From assembly GCF_902635505.1 (NCBI RefSeq), contig NC_045431.1:99265988-99329987 (forward strand): a DNA stretch of 64,000 bases, in the 5' to 3' direction. Both the position numbers and the translations under genes were made by a program. Positions 34,715 through 46,690 of this stretch are shown here, in pieces. The DNA comes from Sarcophilus harrisii. Lineage: Eukaryota; Chordata; Mammalia; Dasyuromorphia; Dasyuridae. Below the pieces are notes generated by a model. That model was not told the origin of the DNA, did no database searches, and was given only the letters and a program-made list of their open reading frames with translations. Within the stretch, counting starts at the first letter, position 1, and the number at the start of each line of letters is the position of its first letter.

Positions 34715-34850
34715 TGGAGTCTAGCTTCTTCATTTTATAGAGCAAATGAGTCCAGAGAAAAATTAAGTGATCAAGTAATTGCTTGAGATCACACAGGTAG
34801 TTAGTGGCAAAACTAGCATCTGAAAACCATGTTCTTCTGGATCTAGAGCA
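34715..34850 (-). repeat. MIR SINE
   Basis: 'cttcattttatagagcaaat', 'ttgcttgagatcacacaggt' and 'agttagtggcaaaactagca' are reversed MIR blocks. Confidence 0.8.
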
Positions 34851-34857
34851 ATCAATA

Positions 34858-34960
34858 CAATAAATGTTAATTAAGCATTCACTATGTCTGGTATTATTTG
34901 AAGTATTGGAGATACATATAAGGAAATAAAATCTAATGGGGGAAGACAATATATGGAAAG
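34858..34960 (-). repeat. L2 3' end
   Basis: 'taagcattcactatgtctgg', 'gtattggagatacatataag' and 'taatgggggaagaca' are the antisense L2 terminus. Confidence 0.75.
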
Positions 34961-34984
34961 AATCTGAAAAGGGAAGTGTAGCTA

Positions 34985-35215
34985 GGAAGCACAATGGATG
35001 GAGTGTCATGAATCAGGAAAACTTATCATTCTGAGTTCAAATCTGCCATCATATGCTATCAGTGTTACTCTGGGCAAGTCAGTGTGAAATGAGTTGGAGA
35101 AGGAAATAGCAAACTATTCCAGTATCTTTGCCAAGAAGACACCAAATGGGATCACTAAGAATCAAATATGTCTGAAACGACTGAAAAATAACAAGAACAA
35201 CAAATTGGACAATAG
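34985..35215 (+). repeat. MAR1 marsupial SINE
   Basis: Near complete: 'ctaggaagcacaatggatgg', 'tctgggcaagtcagtgtgaa', 'gttggagaaggaaatagcaa', 'tatctttgccaagaagacac' and 'gtctgaaacgactgaaaaat'. Confidence 0.9.
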
Positions 35216-35690
35216 TTGAACTGAGGCATCGTATTCCATGGAATTGAAATTAAGGAGAAAAAAAAAGAAATTAAGAGAGAACAATGTAGTTATCTGAAAA
35301 GTTCTGAGCCCTCTGAAAAAGGATTTGGAAAGAGTTTATTGCTCTACCATCCAGTCTTTTAATCACAAAGGAGAGCAATAGAGGAAGGTGAGAAGATATC
35401 GAGTACCAAAGTTTGCTTCAATCTGCAAGATGATGAGATTTTAGGTAATCAGCTTGATGGTCAAAGAGTCAAGAGCTACTGATAGAAAATGTGTTCTCTA
35501 GAAAGTTCTGAGCCCTCTATGAAGGATTGAGCACCATTTCTACTACATCAGTTTTTTGTTATCTTATCTATGTGCCTGTGTTTATACCAGTTCCTTCATC
35601 TAGATAACACCCTTCTCTGCCATCTAATCAGAGCTTCCAGTTCTGAAATGTTTTAGAGGAGTTCAGAAATAGTTCAGATTATTTTTATCA
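35215..35690. other. Unassigned, with a short direct repeat
   Basis: 'gttctgagccctct' occurs at about 35301 and 35502 with similar flanks, suggesting a small local duplication. No gene or known repeat seen. Confidence 0.45.
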
Positions 35691-35860
35691 TTTACATGAG
35701 TTGAATCGTGTACTTTGTATTATATATGAATGTACTAGTTTCCCATTTAGACTGTAAGCTTGGAATGCAAGGGACATTTATTCTTTTTATCAGTGCTAAC
35801 ATAATGGGTCATATCTAATACAGGCTCAAGAAGTATTTGCTGAGTGGATAAATTAGAAAC
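35690..35860 (+). repeat. L2 3' end
   Basis: 'tagactgtaagcttggaatg' and the following terminal blocks match a diverged sense L2. Confidence 0.65.
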
Positions 35861-36089
35861 TCTGGAAAACATTAGAAACAAATGAAGACACCCATTAAAA
35901 CAACAACAACGATGATAAATTAACATGTTTATCTTGCTTCCTTATATAATATATTTACTGATATTGGGAATTATTTCTTTAATATTTTCTGTTCAGTTAA
36001 ATTAGTTCCGGGTTTGGATGCATATAACTGTGAATGTTGTAGATTTTCAATATTATTACTTGCTAGTAAAATCAGGAGAGGCAGCATAT

Positions 36090-36320
36090 TTTGATAGATA
36101 AAAATAGACATCAAAGAAACAAAAATGTAGACTCTGGCACATGCTGAGTCACTTTGGACACGTCACTTAATATCTCAATGTTCATCAGAGCATCTTTCTA
36201 AAGACTGTAACAGAGAAAGTGATGATTTGAGTTGATGGAGGGAGCTTTCTCACTGGGACTTTGGACTGCCAATGAAATTATGGTTTCTCCCTATTCAACC
36301 TCTTACAAATAAACAAAACT
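36090..36320 (+). repeat. Marsupial CORE-SINE (WALLSI-like)
   Basis: 'ggacacgtcacttaatatct', 'gttgatggagggagctttct' and 'ctgccaatgaaattatggtt' match the marsupial SINE tail. Confidence 0.7.
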
Positions 36321-36334
36321 AAGTAAATCACTAT

Positions 36335-36560
36335 TGTTTTGTTGTGTTTGATTTTTCATGGTCCTGAAGACCTTATTGTGTCAATACTGTCCATAAGGTT
36401 TTCTAGGCAAAGAGTTGGCTTTTTTTTTAAAGTAGTTTTCCATTTCTTTCTCCAGCTCATTTTACAAATGAGGAAGCTGAGGCAAAGTATTAAGTGACTT
36501 ATTCATGATAATACAGTAAGTTTCTGAAGCCAGATTTGATTAATTTCACTTTAAAGCCCC
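36335..36560 (-). repeat. MAR1 marsupial SINE
   Basis: Antisense MAR1: 'tagttttccatttctttctc', 'cagctcattttacaaatgag', 'gaagctgaggcaaagta' and 'aagtgacttattcatga'. Confidence 0.85.
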
Positions 36561-36731
36561 AATTCTCCAATAATTACCTGAAGGTGGTCAACTATGAAGA
36601 AAATATCATTTCTGAAAAGGAGCAAAAAAAAGGGTGGAAACAAATGAAGGATCCATTCCAAGCTCAGCCCTCTATCAACTCTTTCTCAGTTCCATCAAGC
36701 TGTCTCCTAAATCAGTTCCGGAAAGATTAAC

Positions 36732-36732
<1 letters not shown>

Positions 36733-36789
<57 letters not shown>

Positions 36790-36790
36790 T
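36733..36790 (+). repeat. (GT)n microsatellite
   Basis: GT units followed by TATGTG variants. Confidence 0.95.
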
Positions 36791-38040
36791 AGGCTAAATT
36801 GTGGTAAAAAGCAACCAGGCTAATAAAAGATAATAAAAACAGCCAATATGAGTGAGATATCCTGACTGACCTTGTCTCATTGGATTAACCACTGGCAACT
36901 AAACCAGCAAAGAATTTGTAAATGTCAGAACTCATCTGAAAAAGGAGTATTTAAATCCAGGAAAGGGGTAGGAAAGAAAATCAGTATTAGCCTGAGGTCA
37001 CTTGGCTTGACTTGTAATGGTTGGGTGAGGAAGTTATGATTAAAGAGATAAGTAAGTTTCTAAATACTCTACCCTAGCAAACTGAATCTGAGATGGTTTA
37101 GCTGATCCAGAAGACCCAAGGGTAAGCCAAGAATCAATATGATGGAAAGAGAAACTATGATGGAACAATTCCCAGGAGATGTGCAACATGGGATGGATGA
37201 GTTGTTCCTGTATATGTGTTCTTCACATAGAGGTTTCTCAAACATGATCCCCATGCATATTCACTTCACTGATGGTACCAATATTTATGGGACAATATGC
37301 CTAAGGTTTATGGGAGAAGTGTCACATCACAAATATTACAATGCCATTTCATTAAATGCCTTTGTTTTGAAATAATTTTATCCTCTTATTGACTAAAGAA
37401 AAAATACACAAATGTGTTGAAGCTTATGTGCTATCATTATATGGTTCCAGAGAATAACTTTATCAGAGGGTAGGTAGTAGAGGGGTCCCCATGTATAAGA
37501 GATGATGTTAGAAGTTCTGTTCTCTTAAATTTATTCCTCCTTTTCTCCTTCCTTCTGTCTTTATATATCCCTGATCCTCCATTTTGTTTCCAACTTTTTT
37601 TTTCTATTTTTCAGAAATGATATGTTCTTCATAGTTAATCACCCTCAGGCAGCTATAGGGGAGATTGGGGTTTTAAGGTGAAATTAATCAATTTGGTGCT
37701 TATGGTATTCCAGTGATTTATGAATGTTTATGACTCAAGTATAGATACAAATGAGCATTGTCACACGTGCCATCTTCTTTCTCTTCAGTTCACTGCAGTG
37801 CCTTACCATCCATGAACGAAACCAAATAGACAAAAATCTATAATTGCAAAGCCAGGCACTCCTTTTCCAGTAGAAAAATAACCTCTTGACAGATGGCTCT
37901 ATGCAGCCTTAGGTAAAGTAGTACACCAAAATTGCATAGATGACTTTGAACTCTGTTAGTCCCAGAAATAAAAATCAATAAGACATCTAGACATTCTCAT
38001 TACATATATGTCTAGTATTGGGATATATGTTATTAAGCTA
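36790..38040. other. No recognised repeat or gene
   Basis: Repeat-poor sequence. Small open frames near 37069-37375 have no family motif. It leads into the possible conserved element at 38040-38430. Confidence 0.4.
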
Positions 38041-38430
38041 CTGTCTCTATGGTTTAAATTTTCAAGGCAGGAATTTGGGAAAAGGCTGCTTAGGAGAGGG
38101 AGGAAATGTGAACATCCCCATATGCTGAAATTGTCACATTTGCTAATCAGCTAGCTGACATTATTAGCTGGTGCATTCCTATTGATGCTGCAGCTTAAAG
38201 GCACCCGGAGAAAGATGCTAATCTCAACTTAGTTTATAAAACTGTCAAGCATTGACAAGAATATGTAAAAGCAATGAAGGATTCTGATGTATTAAAAAGC
38301 TTCTTGGGCAGTGATGTATATACTGTACCTAGGGCATTTAATGAGGAAAGGCATTTGGAAATACCAGACATTGCAACTAATCCATTATTTCAGCAGTCAG
38401 CCTCCGAACTGAATAAACAATGACTATGTA
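38040..38430. promoter_or_regulatory. Possible conserved non-coding element
   Basis: Repeat-free block with balanced composition and dense TAAT and AGCTAGCT-type motifs. At 38142-38168 a 27-bp near-palindrome pairs GCTAAT with ATTAGC around CAGCTAGCTG. Such texture resembles developmental enhancers, but conservation cannot be seen from one sequence. Inference only. Confidence 0.3.
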
Positions 38431-38754
38431 TAATGAGAGAAATATACTATGACAAATTCAGATTTATATTAAATCAAACTTTTTTCTAGGACAAAATTGA
38501 ATGTATTTCATCTCAGGTATTAATAAGTTTTTAACTTTCTTTCAAAAAGGAACTAATTTTCTTTTAAAGAAAGGAAACAAATAATTGGATTATTGGAATG
38601 GGCAATATTAAATGCTTAAGGAACACAGGTATATCTGTTGATAAAAAAACATGTCTATGTGAAAGCATTCTGTTCTTAAAAAAATTACTTTAGTTATATT
38701 GACTGCATTTATAACAGCTTCTTTATCAGTCTACTGAAACAACATTCAATGGAT

Positions 38755-38985
38755 CATAAATATGTAGCTGGAAGAAGCCTTGAAAGTCATTGAATCCAAT
38801 TATTCTCATTTTAGATGAAAACAAAACCAAAACCAAAAACAAAAACTGAGGCCTAGAAATCTGAAGTGACTTGACCAGTTTATATAGTTAGCTACTTATC
38901 TGTGATGGTCCATATTTGAATCATATCTATTTTTAACTCTAAGTCCAACTGCCTACCTACTGTATCATAATTCAGCTGCCATCTG
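38755..38985 (-). repeat. MIR SINE with internal A-rich expansion
   Basis: 'tatgtagctggaagaagcct', 'cattgaatccaattattctc' and 'ctgaagtgacttgaccagtt' are reversed MIR blocks. An (AAAACC)-like run at about 38818-38847 lies within the core. Confidence 0.8.
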
Positions 38986-39134
38986 AATTTAATATATTTT
39001 CATGAAACGCTTTGAGTGTATTATTCACATAATATTTTGTTTTTCACTTAATGAACTCTGTGAAGGTTGATAAGTTCTGAAATATTCAGATTGTGATTTT
39101 TATCTTTTGAAATATTGCTGAATAAAAGAATCTA

Positions 39135-39400
39135 ACCATAGTATCCTAAAATGGAAGTTCTAGATTCAAATAATGGTATAACAAGAAAGAACTGCAGAAT
39201 TAGAGTAAGAGAATTGTGGTTAAATCTTGGTTATGTCGCCTATAGTTTGGTGACCTTGGGTATTCACTACTTTCTCTAGAATTTCACTACTTTCTCTAGA
39301 ATTTTGCTTCTTAATTGTAAAACCACAGGTTTATCTGGTAGATCTTATCAGGATCCTTGTATCTCTCACACTATTATTCTATGATCTATGACCTTGTGTT
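39135..39400 (+). repeat. MIR SINE with 20-bp tandem duplication
   Basis: Sense MIR blocks ('gtggttaaatcttggttatg', 'ggtgaccttgggtattcact') with an exact 20-bp unit repeated twice at 39263-39302 (ttcactactttctctagaat). Confidence 0.7.
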
Positions 39401-41050
39401 CTCAAATCTGTCCTTATGATTTCAGAAGAAATTGATGAAAGCACCCAGAATTGTTGGTTTTTACCTCTTGTGATAAATCTATATAAAAATGAATGAATCA
39501 CATAGGATAAGCTGAATGGAGGAGCTGAAATGTAAACTCCTAGAGGTAATTTCCTCATTAATAAGATCATATTCATTTGATTTTTGAGACTCTAAATTGT
39601 GATGTCATTTTGTCTAAAATATTTATACCTCATGTTGTAAGCAGGAAGGAAGTAACTCTTGTTCACTCTTATTTTCCTTCCATAGTGTCAAGTACAGTAT
39701 CTAGTATATGATACATCAGAACTTCAAAAAAAAAATCTGTGATTTCATTAAAATGGAACCTCCTTCCCTTCACACTGCTTAAGATACTCCCCTCTACTGC
39801 TTGAGATGATTTTCATGAACCCATGAGGTAATAATGATGATGGTTTTTGAGTTGGACATATACCTAATTATCTAGTAACCAAAATTTTAAAGTTGAATTA
39901 TTATTTAACAGTCAGCATTTTTATCACATTAGATATGAGATAGTAGACACTTAGTAAAGGTTTATTGAATTGATTTGAATTTAATTTTAAAATGAACACA
40001 TTTCAAACTTAAGAACATAAGGACCACAACATATTTTTACTTTGTAAAACAACTCTTCTCTGATGCTTTGATTCAATTTTCCTGATGGATTGCTAAAAGA
40101 TTTGCCTGTTGTTTCCAGGATGCCTACCTAATTTTAGAGTCTAAAAATTCAAAAGAACATGAATTTCAATTTCCATGAGGTATGTGGGCTTTCCCTGCAG
40201 GATTAGGAATTCATTATCCCTTCGATATAATGACTTTCCTCATTGTGATTTCAATATATTATAGCTTGGCATAAGAAATTAAATGGAAAGTTTTGGGGAA
40301 TTTTGTGGAAGCTGTAGATGACTCTCAAAGGTCAGCAGGTGACACAGAAAGAAAGTTTAGAAAATCAGAAATGCATAAAATGTGTGCAGTATTGTATAAT
40401 ATCAACCCAAATTTTACAATAAGAGGCTGTAAGCACTCCACAAAAGGAAAAGAAAAAAAATAGACATTTCCCTCTGAAAATTTTAAACCAGTTTTCCAGA
40501 TTGTGGGTGTGCTATGCCCAATATCTGAGATATGGAAAGGATAGTTGAGGATGATAAAAATGGAAGTTGTCCTTGAGTTTATGACAATGTGAAGCAAGGA
40601 ATACTTTTGAGAATTATCAGTAGAAAGTGTCCTTATTTTTATTTGTTTGTTTTTGGATCTGACACAGAGAGTCCTGTCTTTGGTAGAGTAGTGAGGTGAA
40701 ATATCCTAATTGTAGAAAGCTTATAAACTAGATATAACTCAGTATAAATAATAATGATTGAAACAAGCCAAATTGGGAGTTGAAAAGGAAAGATAATTGA
40801 TTAAACAAAGATGTGTCTCTTTACTGAATTTAGCATAATAAGATTCAGGCTACTGAAATTTTATGCTAATTTTTCATGGATCTGTGAATTTGTGCATTTG
40901 AGCTCTAAACAATTCTCTAAGGAAGAACTCCAAACAACTCTTTTCCAAGGAAAATAAGGTTGATTCTCTTTCCTTTTTACTTTTTAAAATGTTCCATTTA
41001 AATACTTTATTGTTTCAATAGTATTACTGCTCTGAGTCTATTATCACTGC
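39400..41050. other. No recognised feature
   Basis: Long AT-rich stretch. Open frames (for example minus 40325-40597) lack family motifs. No repeat assigned. Confidence 0.45.
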
Positions 41051-41054
41051 AATC

Positions 41055-41055
<1 letters not shown>

Positions 41056-41099
<44 letters not shown>

Positions 41100-41100
41100 A
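41056..41100. repeat. (TA)n microsatellite
   Basis: About 20 TA units. Confidence 0.95.
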
Positions 41101-41239
41101 ATTTGAGTTAACTTCAGAAGTTGTAGATAGCTTTATTTATTTATTTACTTTTTACCTAGAAGGTGGTAAAAATGTTTCAGAGAGAAGATAATACTTCTAT
41201 AATTGAAACCCAAGTTTATGAGGAATTAAATCTTGTTGA

Positions 41240-41412
41240 ACCCCGAGGTATGCCAGTAAGTGTTTAACAACAAGTTCTCTGAGTGAAAATGGCAACAACA
41301 GTTTTAGGCTTAATCTGCACTATTAACATTTCCTTTATCACTTTATTAAGTCTAGGCAATCAACAGAACAATAAATCAAACCCTGATTTGTAGCATTTGC
41401 CAATTTCTTAGG
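41240..41412. repeat. hAT-like relic
   Basis: 'taatctgcactattaacatt' and 'ctttatcactttattaagtc' resemble the interior of the hAT-like relic at 28385-28806. Confidence 0.45.
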
Positions 41413-41544
41413 TCTAAAGTGGCTATACCACTGGCTGTACCACAGGCTTAATGTTTTTCTTCTTTTTGTGGTTCTTGTTTATATGTTCTGTATGCCCCCT
41501 TTCCTTTCTCAGCCTTTTTTCACAATAATATGAGTTAGTATTGC

Positions 41545-41735
41545 AGAATTGGTAAAATGATGAGCTTGGATTCAAAAAGACATAGAGTTCATATCTCACC
41601 TCTGGCATTTATTATCCACTTATTATCTATGGTCATTTATCCATTTTGTGCCTTAGGTAACTTCTTAAGATGCATCTACCAAGATCTGCATTGGTGGAGG
41701 GAGTAGCTTGCATGGAGGAAATGACAGATCTTCCA
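41545..41735 (+). repeat. Marsupial CORE-SINE (WALLSI-like)
   Basis: 'gatgagcttggattcaaaaa', 'gatctgcattggtggaggga' and 'ggaaatgacagatcttccat' match the sense SINE, followed by a short unique segment and a T run at 41756. Confidence 0.75.
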
Positions 41736-41739
41736 TGTA

Positions 41740-42285
41740 TTCAAAAATAATTAGTTTTTTTTTTTTTTTTAAGGATTGGGGATCTATCCAGTAGTATAAT
41801 TAAATAGTATTAGCCTCTGATGGAAAGTATTTTTCCTTTTAGAAAATGACAATTATGAAATATTTTTGTGATTGCAAAAGATGAAAGACAGATGCTGTAC
41901 CATAATAGTTACTCTTTTCAAAAGTGCTTTTATTTCTTAAAGGGTCTATCTTTTCTAGTTTGTTAAGTTAATTATCACATCACAAATGGCAGCTTTTAGA
42001 AATTTCCTTCCCACAAATATAGTTATATAAGAAATAATCTGTTTTAAAGAAAATACAAATTTTAATAGAAAATGAAATGTTCAGTAGTACCTTGATGAAT
42101 GACACCCCTTTATACAAAGTCAGTTGTGTTAAGGAATTAAATAAATGAATTATTAGTAAATTATGCAAAGCAAAGCTTGCTGACTTCATACTTGCATGAC
42201 AAATATACAACTATTCATTTTCCATTTATCTCTGCCCAAATGAAGGTAAAGTAGAGCCAGCCATTAACAGAATTGTATAGTTTGT
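41740..42285. other. No recognised feature
   Basis: AT-rich. Nothing assignable. Confidence 0.45.
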
Positions 42286-42289
42286 GAAA

Positions 42290-42485
42290 TTGGTTTTCTG
42301 CTTCCTGGGCCCCTCCTTTCTATAGCCTTCTCCATTTCCCCCAACTAGAAGCTCTTTCTCTATCTTTAGATTTACTTTACTTTCTTACTGCTTGCTTTGA
42401 AGAATGTCAGCTCCTTTAAAAATGGAGTAGTAACATTATGCATAAAGAATGCTTTATTAATTGACTAACTGATACATTAAGTTGA
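42290..42485 (+). repeat. L2 3' end
   Basis: 'tgaagaatgtcagctccttt' and 'tttattaattgactaactga' match a diverged L2 terminus. Confidence 0.6.
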
Positions 42486-42519
42486 AGGGGCATAAAAATG
42501 GGTGTGGGTTTTAGATAAC

Positions 42520-42725
42520 CAGCTTTAGAGACAGGAAAATAGGGGTTACATTCCCTGCCTCTGACAGATAGTGACTTATGTGACTCAAGCAAATAACTTA
42601 GCTCTCTGTGAACACAGGCAGCTTTTTGAGACAAATGTAGAGCAGATACTTATTTTCACTGGAAGAGGAAGTTTCCTTACTGAGAGTTCTCTACACCAAG
42701 GAAATCACAGCTCCAGTCAAAAATT
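42520..42725 (+). repeat. Marsupial CORE-SINE (WALLSI-like)
   Basis: 'gtgactcaagcaaataactt' and the tail 'agttctctacaccaaggaaa' 'tcacagctccagtc' match the marsupial SINE. Confidence 0.75.
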
Positions 42726-43285
42726 TATTTGAAATATTCAAAAGAAACAGATTTTAGTTGGGTGGGGATCCATCGCTAAAATCACATTAAATATCCTCAG
42801 CTGGCATTGAAAATAAAATTTCATACTTTAAAGGTCAGCTGATGAATAGAGAGGAAAGGAAAGGAGAATCAGACTGGGAATTATGCTTGGTCTCTTCTGC
42901 TAAAATGAATCCTTCTTCTAGTAAAGACAAATCAGGCATTGACCAGAGAAGTTGTTGTTTTTAAGATCAGCTCTAGAAATTAATGAAGGTGGAAAAGTTT
43001 GTGTTCCTTTATCTAAACTTTTGTGTTTTTTTACTAGACTGGGAACCTATCCTGCCCTCACATAAATCTACCATTTGTATATTTCTTCCACACATAAAAT
43101 ACTGTCTCTCTCTCCCTGGATGAGCACTTCTTTCTCACTTCTCTGCCCCTTACCTTAAGGCTTTATTGTTTTTTGTCCCAAGACACCAGGGTCCACCTTT
43201 TCTGGTCCATTTTATGTAATTAATTTTTGTATAATAAAAAAACCACACAAAACAAAACAAAATAATTTCATCCTTCTTGGAGACA
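42725..43285. other. No recognised feature
   Basis: Unassigned. An A/C-rich run (CAAAACAAAACAAAA) lies near 43247-43263. Confidence 0.45.
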
Positions 43286-43289
43286 GTGT

Positions 43290-43462
43290 GAAAAGGATCC
43301 TGAATTTGAAATGAAGGCATCTTATTCTTGCGTTTTTACCTTAAATAAGTTATACCCTTAGTCTAAGCCATTCTTCCTCTCTGTGTTTCAGTTCCTTACA
43401 CAGAATATGATTTGGTTGCACTAGATGAACTTTAAGGTCTAATCATATTCCAAATCTATCAT
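43290..43462 (+). repeat. MIR SINE
   Basis: 'ttcctctctgtgtttcagtt' and 'tgcactagatgaactttaag' give a sense CORE-SINE. Confidence 0.7.
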
Positions 43463-43764
43463 CCTTTCTCATACATTTCAATTTATGTCATTGCTTCTTG
43501 CTGTTTCTACTTCTAGCTAAGATATTTCTGACAAAGAAGTTTTATCAGTACCAAACATTTATTGAATAGTTGGAAAGTACGGAATTTTAATTTAGCAATT
43601 ATTAATTTTTATGAAGCTTCAGGTGATCTTTAATAATTCATATCTAGGATCTTATTGGTTTGGATTCTTCTTCCACTAGAATAGATGCTAATCCTTCCAT
43701 CTCTTCTCATTCTTATTCTTATCTTTCTATTAGTTCTCTCCAGGACATCCATCAAAACATTCAA

Positions 43765-43965
43765 GGTTTAACTCTAGAAGCCATCTCCAGTTATCTTGAC
43801 CTATGTCTTGTCCCTGGACTCAGATGACTCTGGAGGAGATAGTGAGACTGATGATTTTGCAGTTCTTTTTCATGTAAATTTAGTTCACTTGCAAGTCAAA
43901 ATATCATCCTCCTAAGGTCATTGGTCTTCTTTGAGAATGAAGGACAAACAACATCTTTACTTTTT
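43765..43965 (+). repeat. Marsupial SINE ('gagaatgaaggacaaac' family)
   Basis: 'aagccatctccagttatctt', 'gactctggaggagatagtga' and 'cttctttgagaatgaaggac' match a marsupial-specific SINE ending in CAACAAC. Related pieces lie at 54985-55110 and, reversed, at 60055-60430. Confidence 0.8.
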
Positions 43966-44219
43966 TTTTATTTTGTGAATACAAGCTCAGAGCCTATCTA
44001 TGATAACACACAATCTCCCTCTAATCCCCTTTATACATGTTTCTCATGGTGATTAGCCTCCTCATACACAAGAAATATGCCACATTCTACTTTTGCTCAT
44101 TGCAACAACAATAATATCCATATTTTCATGAATGAATGAAATGTTCAAACAATAAATCACATCTCAAAAATACTTACAAAAGAAGTCTAAATTAATATAA
44201 ATATTTATAGGAAAAATAA

Positions 44220-44335
44220 TATGGTACAGTACAAAGAATGCTGGACTTGAAGTAAGGAGAAACCTGGCTTTCAGTGCTATTCCTGGTCCACATTTTTCTC
44301 ATTTGTAGAAAGTAATAATACTGGCCAATATGGTA
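44220..44335 (+). repeat. MIR SINE fragment
   Basis: 'aagaatgctggacttgaagt' and 'cacatttttctcatttgtag' in sense order. Confidence 0.65.
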
Positions 44336-44714
44336 ATTTGTTTTGCTTAGCTATTCTACTTGTTAAAAACTTTTCCTTTCTTTCTTTTTAAATAGGAGGT
44401 GGTAGTGGCTGTGGGAAGGACAGAAAATAAATTTCTGTTAAGTAAAAATAACTTTAAAATGATAATGGATTATAATAATAATAATTTTTTGCTTGTGAGG
44501 GTAAAGTTCGATTATATATATATATATTTAAGTATGAATATTTTAAACATATTAAATATGTTTATTTATTTGCAAACTTTAAAGCTCTTTATAAATGCCA
44601 GCTTTTAGCTTTCTATTTATTTATAGCCAAATAATTGTTTTTTTTTGATCTCTGTTCTCTTGACTCAACCCTATTTAAAGTCTTTGCTAGAATTGTGGTA
44701 ATGCTTGATTCAGA

Positions 44715-44915
44715 AGCAGATAATCATAGATGTAGCGTTGGGAGCTACCTCAGCTTTTCTCTAGTCCTCCTCCATTTTATAGATTAGGAAAATGGGGTTA
44801 AGAGAAAAGTACTAATTTCCCCACGGTCACATAATGGTAAACCAGAGAGTTAATAGTAAAACCCAGGTGTTTTGATTTCAAGACCTAGATCTTTTCTTTG
44901 TAGTATTTTGCCTTA
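44715..44915 (-). repeat. MIR SINE, near complete
   Basis: 'ctccattttatagattagga', 'aaatggggttaagagaaaag' and 'aaacccaggtgttttgattt' are the reversed MIR. Confidence 0.8.
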
Positions 44916-44999
44916 TAATTCCACACCTAAGGAAATATGGAACAGAGAGATTTTATAGCTCAATTAGATATTTTCTACAAGAAAATAAATTGGATGACT

Positions 45000-45235
45000 T
45001 TTTAATGAGTTTATTTAATTATTTCCACAAATGGAAGATGGTCATTTAAAAAAATATTTAAAAAATTTAAGTTATGGAATAAAGCAAGCATTTCTATAAC
45101 AATACAATAAAAAAGATAAAACTGTAAATCTACTATGTATTATTTTCTATTATTTTCAAATATACAACAAAATTATCATGTAAATATCTTTTTTTCTCCT
45201 GGATACCATTAGGCACAAATAAGTGTATGAAAGTA

Positions 45236-45279
<44 letters not shown>

Positions 45280-45800
45280 GAAAGAGGGAGGGAGAGAAAG
45301 AGAGAGTTTTATTAGACTGAAATTACTACTCCATCTTATAGAACAATAAAAAATATGGAAAAGGTATATGAAATTTCTAGTCATAAATGATAGGTTTTTT
45401 TTTTAATACCCTAGGCAGTAATATTACTTAGAAAATTTATACCATACAGTACTTTAATTTAAAAGTTTTTTTTCAGAGTAGGCTGACCAGAAGTTAGAGT
45501 ATTTATAATGGTCAAAATTACTTGTTCATTAAAAGCTGTTCTTAAACCAATATTGCTATTACTGTATACAATGTTCTGTTTCTGTTTATTTTATTCTTCA
45601 TTGTTTTATGCAAGTCTTTCCACATTTTTTCTAAAGTTATTGAATTCATTATTCTTTATAGCAATAGTAATCGATTACAATCAAACAATACAACTCATTC
45701 AGCCATTCCCCAATTGGTGGATATCTCTGTAATTCCAGGGTTTTTTGCTATCATCAAGAGAATTGCTAGAAACATCTTAGAACATAACACTAGATAAAAA
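45000..45800 (-). repeat. Old L1 3' region
   Basis: Antisense 3'UTR at 45000-45190 ('gtaaatctactatgtattat', 'aaaattatcatgtaaatatc') and ORF2 C-terminal coding at 45500-45800 ('gccattccccaattggtgga', 'agtctttccacattttttct'). It contains a TA microsatellite. Confidence 0.8.
45238..45278. repeat. (TA)n microsatellite
   Basis: About 19 TA units within L1. Confidence 0.95.
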
Positions 45801-45879
45801 ATTGCAATGACATATTACAAAGATTATACCTTATGAATTTGGGTTCTTGAATGCTGCAGCTAATGGAAGGATAACTCAT

Positions 45880-45992
45880 ATGAGTTATATATATAAATAT
45901 ATATATATATATAATTATATAAAGTTATATATGTATTATATAACTTATATGATATATATATAAATATACATATATAAGTTATATATATAAAG
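45880..45992. repeat. AT-rich inverted-repeat tract
   Basis: Consists of ATAAGTTATATATATAA, AACTTATATGATATATA and similar blocks that can fold on themselves. Likely a degenerate TA microsatellite with cruciform potential. Confidence 0.85.
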
Positions 45993-45999
45993 TTTTTGT

Positions 46000-46480
46000 G
46001 TACACAAAGGCAAAAGGAAACATAATTTCATTTGATATTATAGATACAAGGATTATAATAAACCTTCTGTTAAAAAGACCATTATGAAAATAACACGTTA
46101 CTTATTTGGAATTTATTTCTGAATGCTTAGTCTTTGTATAATTAGATTCAACCCAAACATGAAAATTAATTCACAGCAAGGAGAGAACAAAAATGAGAAA
46201 CATACATATTGTACAATTGAAATCACTCTAGCCTAAGTGATTAAGACAAGTGATTAATGCTGAAAAATAGAATATGGATGAATTAAAACACTTAGCAAGT
46301 AATTTTATCAGAAGTGAATGAATATAAAACAATTGTGCTAAGAACTCTAAAGGAAATGAAAAAAGTACATTAGAAATCATTAGTGAAGTATGTGATGGGT
46401 ACAAGCATATAACACATAAAAATATGGAATTATGATGAATAACTGGAGTAAAGGTGGTTTTAAACAAATATATAATTGAG
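46000..46480. other. No recognised feature
   Basis: AT-rich. Nothing assignable. Confidence 0.45.
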
Positions 46481-46484
46481 GGCA

Positions 46485-46690
46485 GGGTATTACAATCGAT
46501 GTAGAACTAGCCTTGGAGTTTGGAAGACCTAGATTTAAATTGTGGTTCTGAAACATGGTGACTGAAATCCTAAGCAAGTCTAATCTCCCATTATCCCATC
46601 AAAGGCACCATTAAAAACCATGATAGAACATGGGGAGAAAGTACTGATTTGTATTGGTAAAGGGAGATTCCTGACTGACAATTTTCTTTG
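46485..46690 (+). repeat. Marsupial CORE-SINE (WALLSI-like)
   Basis: 'ttggagtttggaagacctag', 'gaaatcctaagcaagtctaa' and 'tgatttgtattggtaaaggg' match the marsupial SINE. Confidence 0.7.
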
